Positions 6,616-9,926 of a stretch of DNA of 9,926 bases are shown here, piece by piece. Position 1 is the stretch's first letter. Each line of letters begins with the position of its first letter. The notes below the pieces were generated by a model that had not been told where the DNA came from, searched no databases, and worked only from the letters and a program-made list of their open reading frames with translations. The position numbers and the translations under genes were made by a program. The DNA lies in contig DAOVIP010000037.1 of the NCBI GenBank assembly GCA_030671465.1, forward strand, positions 1 through 9,926. Direction: 5' to 3'. The stretch is from Candidatus Aminicenantota bacterium. Its GTDB lineage: Bacteria > Acidobacteriota > Aminicenantia > UBA2199.

Positions 6616-8394
6616 ATGAAAATAATGTTGATGATTATCCTGATTCTGGTCTTGAGTGGGAGGATTCCCGCGATTGAAAAGCAGCAAAAGGAGAAAACCG
6701 ATATGTGGCAAGATTTCTGTGTGATGGAAAAACCATTGCCGGTACCCAATGACCGGCTTGAGGGTTTTAATTCCATTCGGTTGGATGAGGCAGCGGCATA
6801 TTTGAGATTTCTGGCTTCGGATCTTTTACAGGGCAGAGAAACCGCCACTGCCAGTTTTGATATTGCCGCAGAATTTGCAGCCACCTTTTTCAGGCTCTGG
6901 GGTATCGAGCCGGTAGGGGATCCGGTGCCAGCCAATCGGCTTCCTGTTTCTTTTTCCGGCGCTGGAAATCCCAAACCGAGCAGAAGTTATTTTCAGGAAA
7001 TCCAGATGAAAGAAATTGTAAAAAGCACAAGTCAATTGATGGTCGGGTATTCCGATGGATCCGTAATCCAGACCAGAACTTTCCAGCCCGATGTTGATTA
7101 CTCCTATTATGCCAGAGACAACCGGAGCCTGTCTGCCCCAGTGGTATTCGTGGGGTACGGTATCAGTGAAAAGAAACTGAAGTATGATGAATACCGGGGC
7201 ATAGATGTCAGGGGGAAAATTGTGATGATGATCACCGAAATGCCCGGGGTGAATGATTTGAATTCTCCCTTCAATCAGGCTGAATACAAGGATAAATACA
7301 TGCCCAGGAGGCGAATGCATCGGTTGTCACCCAAGGTTTCCCTGGCCAAGGAGAAAGGGGCCTTGGCTGTTTTGCTGGTGGAGAATTCCCCCCGGAAGAA
7401 CGGTGATGTGGCCAAAAAGGTGATCGATTCCCGAAAAAAAGATGATGAAAAACCAATTTTTTCACGGACCCGTAAGCAACTTTCCCTGATTCAGTCTTCA
7501 ACCTCCATGCCCTGGGAGACTCTGCCCTATGTGCGAATTTCACAGGAAATGGCAGAGGCTATCCTGGAATTTGGCAAATTGAAACTGGATCAGGTCAAAG
7601 TCAGAATGGAAAAACACTTAATACCTCAATCCCAAGAATTGGTCGGGGTTTCGGTCAAACTGGAAAATCAGGCAGAAACCCGCCTGGTCAGAAGCCGCAA
7701 TGTTCTGGGTTTTATTAAAGGTTCTGACCCTGTACTGAAGAATGAAGTGGTGGTGATAGGTGCCCACCTGGATCACCTGGGACGGAAGGGAGATTACATT
7801 TTCAACGGAGCCGATGACAATGGTTCCGGTTCGGTGGCAGTCATGGAGATTGCAGAGGCCTTTTCAAGAAATAAAATAAAACCCCGGAGATCCGTATTAT
7901 TTGCACTCTGGACCGGGGAGGAATCCGGATTGCTGGGATCGCGTTATTATGTCCAGAATCCTTATTTTTCCATGGGAAAAACTGTTGCCTGCCTGAACCT
8001 GGATATGATCAGCCACACCTGGACCCTGAGCAATCTCAAAAGAATCAATAAAATGTGGAGATTGGGAATCCCGGAATCGGTTCTGGGAAAAATCAATTTG
8101 AACAACTTTATCAGCCTGGTCATGGATGCCAATTCAATGCTGATTAACCAGGCCATTGAAGCCAGCAACCGGTATATGGGCCTGACCATCTACTGTCGAA
8201 AATCAACGCGCAAGGGCTGGGGATCGGACCATGCACCTTTTGCCGGAATGGAAGTCCCCTGGGTTTTCTGTTTTGCCGCTACTACAAAGGACTACCATGA
8301 ACCCAGTGATAGTATGGAAAAAGTGGATCTGAAATTGATTCAGAAATATTCACGGCTGACCTATTTGATGGCCTTTGAACTGGCCAATCATTGA
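6616..8394 (+). CDS. Secreted M28-family zinc aminopeptidase with PA-like insert
   Basis: This 592-residue exported metallopeptidase probably removes N-terminal residues from peptides outside the cytoplasm. A signal peptide (Met-Lys, hydrophobic core 3-14, cleavage plausible after IPA at about residue 19) starts it. An N-terminal module with AAAYLRFLASDLLQGRE (59-75) is typical of M28 enzymes carrying a protease-associated (PA) domain, and the PA-like stretch follows at about 170-320 (PVVFVGYGI, DVRGKIVMM). The catalytic domain spans about 365-590 and keeps all expected zinc and catalytic positions: AHLDH with H384, GADDNGSG with D400/D401, TGEESG with E435/E436, NLDM with D463 and YHEPSD with H561. 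It is transcribed alone from its own promoter, divergent from the cpgS-like operon, and ends 28 bp from the convergent hydrolase gene. Exact substrate preference cannot be read from sequence. An aminopeptidase is more likely than a carboxypeptidase or glutaminyl cyclase. Confidence 0.93.
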   Translation: MKIMLMIILILVLSGRIPAIEKQQKEKTDMWQDFCVMEKPLPVPNDRLEGFNSIRLDEAAAYLRFLASDLLQGRETATASFDIAAEFAATFFRLWGIEPVGDPVPANRLPVSFSGAGNPKPSRSYFQEIQMKEIVKSTSQLMVGYSDGSVIQTRTFQPDVDYSYYARDNRSLSAPVVFVGYGISEKKLKYDEYRGIDVRGKIVMMITEMPGVNDLNSPFNQAEYKDKYMPRRRMHRLSPKVSLAKEKGALAVLLVENSPRKNGDVAKKVIDSRKKDDEKPIFSRTRKQLSLIQSSTSMPWETLPYVRISQEMAEAILEFGKLKLDQVKVRMEKHLIPQSQELVGVSVKLENQAETRLVRSRNVLGFIKGSDPVLKNEVVVIGAHLDHLGRKGDYIFNGADDNGSGSVAVMEIAEAFSRNKIKPRRSVLFALWTGEESGLLGSRYYVQNPYFSMGKTVACLNLDMISHTWTLSNLKRINKMWRLGIPESVLGKINLNNFISLVMDANSMLINQAIEASNRYMGLTIYCRKSTRKGWGSDHAPFAGMEVPWVFCFAATTKDYHEPSDSMEKVDLKLIQKYSRLTYLMAFELANH

Positions 8395-8422
8395 TGGAGA
8401 GGCCCGGGATGATTTAACTGCT

Positions 8423-9610
8423 TCAATTGAATTGATCAAACCAGAGTATCATTCCGATAAAACAGTCGGCAGCCGCTGTTTCATGTGTTCCCCCGGGAAT
8501 GGTAATCAGGGAAATGTTTGTGCCTCCGTTGTTCCTTAAATTATTCACCGTGGTCAGGGCATTTTGGTAGGGAACCACCTGGTCGGCATTGCCATGAAAG
8601 AAGCGGATAGGAGCCCGGGGTGTCCAATTCAAGAGTGTGTTTTGCTGGAATGCGGAGCTGATTTCTGGTTCATTGCCGTTTAAAAAATCATTCCGGAAAC
8701 TGGTTTTGACCAGCTGATTGAATTGGCCCGGGAGCTGGCTGATAATTTGTCCCCAGGTCAGTGAGCCATTATACAAATTGGGCATCATATCCCCATAAGG
8801 AGAGTTGAAGATATCATTCAGGCGGTTCCAGTCATATATTTCATCATAGGCAGTAAAAAGATACCCGATATATCCCAGGTCAATATAGGAGGATTTGTTG
8901 AACACATCGCGAACCGTACCGTATAGATCGTAGGGGCCGGCCATCGGAGCCACTGCGGTAATATTGATTTCGCTGGTATAATTTTGTTCAATTTCTTTTT
9001 GCAGGGCCAGGGTGACATATCCACCCTCGGAATACCCGGTTAAAAACAACTGGTTGTTATATTCAATTCCATTCTCATTGCAATATTGCCGGGCGGCCCG
9101 AATGAAATCAATGGCAGTGATGGCATTTGACTGGCCGTGACAGTAGGGATGCATGAGGGTGGATATTCCGAAACCCAGGTAATCCGGGATGCAGCTTAAA
9201 TATCCCAGTGAAGACATGTACAACCCGGCGATACCTTCCACTGAATTCAGGGGGCTTTCCGAAGCCACCAGGTTTCGCTTTGATTCCGTGCCGTGTTGCA
9301 GGCTCAATAGGGGAAAACTCAGGTCTGCATCGGGTACTATCAATGCGCCCGATGCCTGGACCGAATTGCCATTGACATCCACGGTTTGATAAACAATTCG
9401 AATGGCATCCACGGAATAGTGAAGACCAATTACGTGGTCTATACCCAAATTCGACCACAACTGCCTGATTTCAGCTATGGAATAGGCATTGATCATGTTA
9501 GAGCTGATTATATCCCCTCTTTCCCGATTTTCATTATCGTTCTGTAAACAAGCGTTGAATGAAATCAAGTAAATTGAAATTAAAAAAAGTATGGTGTTGG
9601 CCCTTTTCAT
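8423..9610 (-). CDS. Probable lipoprotein alpha/beta hydrolase, secretory-lipase type
   Basis: This 395-residue alpha/beta hydrolase resembles secreted lipases/esterases (the LIP-type fold), with large spacing between the nucleophile and the other triad members. Probable triad: S194 in GYSEGG, D343 in HGNADQVVP and H376 in GGTHE. LQHGTES, about 80 residues before the nucleophile, supplies the HG oxyanion-hole-like motif, and DYLGFG and APMAGPYD are further family-like segments. The N-terminus MKRANTILFLISIYLISFNAC ends in a Cys at 21 and then turns polar (QNDNEN), which looks like a lipoprotein signal with a loose lipobox (FNAC). An uncleaved or ordinary secretion signal is the alternative. 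The ATG at 9608-9610 is chosen because AGGAG lies 6 nt upstream and the signal peptide begins there. A start at 9715 would run through the neighbouring gene. It lies 37 bp after the partial upstream gene and is probably cotranscribed. The substrate (lipid, ester or peptide) is unknown. Confidence 0.87.
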   Translation of the reverse strand: MKRANTILFLISIYLISFNACLQNDNENRERGDIISSNMINAYSIAEIRQLWSNLGIDHVIGLHYSVDAIRIVYQTVDVNGNSVQASGALIVPDADLSFPLLSLQHGTESKRNLVASESPLNSVEGIAGLYMSSLGYLSCIPDYLGFGISTLMHPYCHGQSNAITAIDFIRAARQYCNENGIEYNNQLFLTGYSEGGYVTLALQKEIEQNYTSEINITAVAPMAGPYDLYGTVRDVFNKSSYIDLGYIGYLFTAYDEIYDWNRLNDIFNSPYGDMMPNLYNGSLTWGQIISQLPGQFNQLVKTSFRNDFLNGNEPEISSAFQQNTLLNWTPRAPIRFFHGNADQVVPYQNALTTVNNLRNNGGTNISLITIPGGTHETAAADCFIGMILWFDQFN

Positions 9611-9616
9611 GAAGTT

Positions 9617-9621
9617 CTCCT
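9617..9621 (-). promoter_or_regulatory. Shine-Dalgarno of the hydrolase gene
   Basis: AGGAG on the minus strand, 6 nt before the ATG at 9608-9610. It fixes the start at the signal peptide. Confidence 0.7.
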
Positions 9622-9647
9622 GGGAAAGCTGAAAATCACCTGCTTTC

Positions 9648-9926
9648 TTATTTCTTGTATTTGCAAAAGTTTCTGTATTTTGAGGAGGTAAGAACCTCTT
9701 CAATAATAATGTCAAAGTAATAGGAGCCTTTCTTTTCTGGTTTGTAGGCGAGCTTGAAATCCAGGGTTTTGGTCTTCAATATTTCGTTCCTGGGTCGGGT
9801 TACGGTTTTATTTTCTGTGAGTTTTTCAATTTTTTGATAGTTGTGATACACATATATATCGATTTTGAATTTGACAACCATCTGATCCTCATTCTCTTCA
9901 AAACTGAGTTTCTTCACGGGGATCTC
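9648..9926 (-). CDS. C-terminal fragment of an unrecognised protein (5' end outside window)
   Basis: The frame is open from the right window edge to a TAA at 9648-9650, giving 92 residues. A GTG at 9915-9917 could open an 89-residue ORF, but it has no Shine-Dalgarno and the frame continues upstream through codons for EIP, so this is more likely the end of a larger protein. The fragment alternates hydrophobic and polar residues (MVVKFKIDIYVY, LDFKLAYKPEKKGSYYFDIII), as in a beta-sandwich, and ends in a basic tail (KYRNFCKYKK). C-terminal beta modules of this look occur in periplasmic or surface proteins, such as those with GWxTD or VWFA-type domains, but nothing diagnostic is visible here. It lies 37 bp upstream of the lipoprotein hydrolase on the same strand, which points to a shared transcript and possibly a shared envelope location. 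Confidence 0.6.
   Translation of the reverse strand, partial: EIPVKKLSFEENEDQMVVKFKIDIYVYHNYQKIEKLTENKTVTRPRNEILKTKTLDFKLAYKPEKKGSYYFDIIIEEVLTSSKYRNFCKYKK

Noticed and set aside
8395..8422. Terminator between the convergent peptidase and hydrolase genes
   Set aside because: The gap holds only a small palindrome (TTCAATTGAA at its right edge) and a GGCCCGGG stretch. There is no stem-loop followed by a T run on either strand.
9624..9647. Hairpin GAAAGC...GCTTTC between the partial gene and the hydrolase
   Set aside because: The stem is only six base pairs with a 12-nt loop and no T run. It is too weak to call a terminator or attenuator.
9611..9715. Extended N-terminus of the lipase-like hydrolase
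   Set aside because: It would overlap the end of the upstream gene by 68 bp and bury the signal peptide. AGGAG directly before the ATG at 9610 supports the shorter form.
1..9926. CRISPR arrays, tRNA/rRNA genes, insertion sequences, phage or defence genes
   Set aside because: I saw no regularly spaced repeats, cloverleaf-like segments, transposase motifs or terminal inverted repeats. All long stretches are explained by the listed genes.

Overview
The window is a mid-GC (roughly mid-40s % by eye) bacterial chromosome segment with densely packed genes. Five genes read leftwards as one apparent operon, one gene is transcribed divergently from it, and two more read leftwards at the right edge. 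The Shine-Dalgarno sequences are strong (AAGGAG, AGGAGG) and two near-consensus sigma70-type promoters are visible, which argues against Bacteroidetes. Exported proteins with a classical signal peptide and a lipobox-like signal suggest a diderm anaerobe. I suspect a candidate-phylum lineage (for example Aminicenantes/Acidobacteriota or similar), but this is low-confidence inference from gene content.

Left block (1-6450, minus strand, read right to left). Transcription probably starts at a strong promoter at 6498-6526. The order is: a cyclic-2,3-diphosphoglycerate-synthetase-like P-loop protein (5137-6450); carbamate kinase (4134-5081); a large unrecognised Lys/Glu-rich protein with an N-terminal folded part and a long charged coiled-coil tail (1869-4112); the bifunctional NAD(P)H-hydrate repair enzyme (307-1872); and the TsaE ATPase of tRNA t6A synthesis (1-341, cut by the window edge). 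Junctions tighten from 55 bp to 21 bp, then to 4-bp and 35-bp overlaps, so translational coupling is likely. The nnr-tsaE pair is a common bacterial neighbourhood. The two upstream metabolic genes and the charged protein are a less ordinary addition.

Middle (6451-6615). A 165-bp divergent region carries two back-to-back promoters, with a heptamer direct repeat (TAAGTCA) around the leftward one.

Right block. A secreted M28-family zinc aminopeptidase (6616-8394, plus) converges, with a 28-bp gap, on a probable lipoprotein alpha/beta hydrolase of secretory-lipase type (8423-9610, minus). That gene follows, 37 bp downstream, the C-terminal end of another protein (9648-9926) that runs off the window. 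Together these look like cell-envelope or extracellular hydrolysis functions.

I see no tRNA, rRNA, CRISPR, insertion sequence or phage gene. The most interesting items are the uncharacterised charged protein sitting inside a metabolite-repair/t6A operon, the altered anion-hole motif of the NAD(P)H-hydrate dehydratase domain, and the cpgS-like/arcC pairing.
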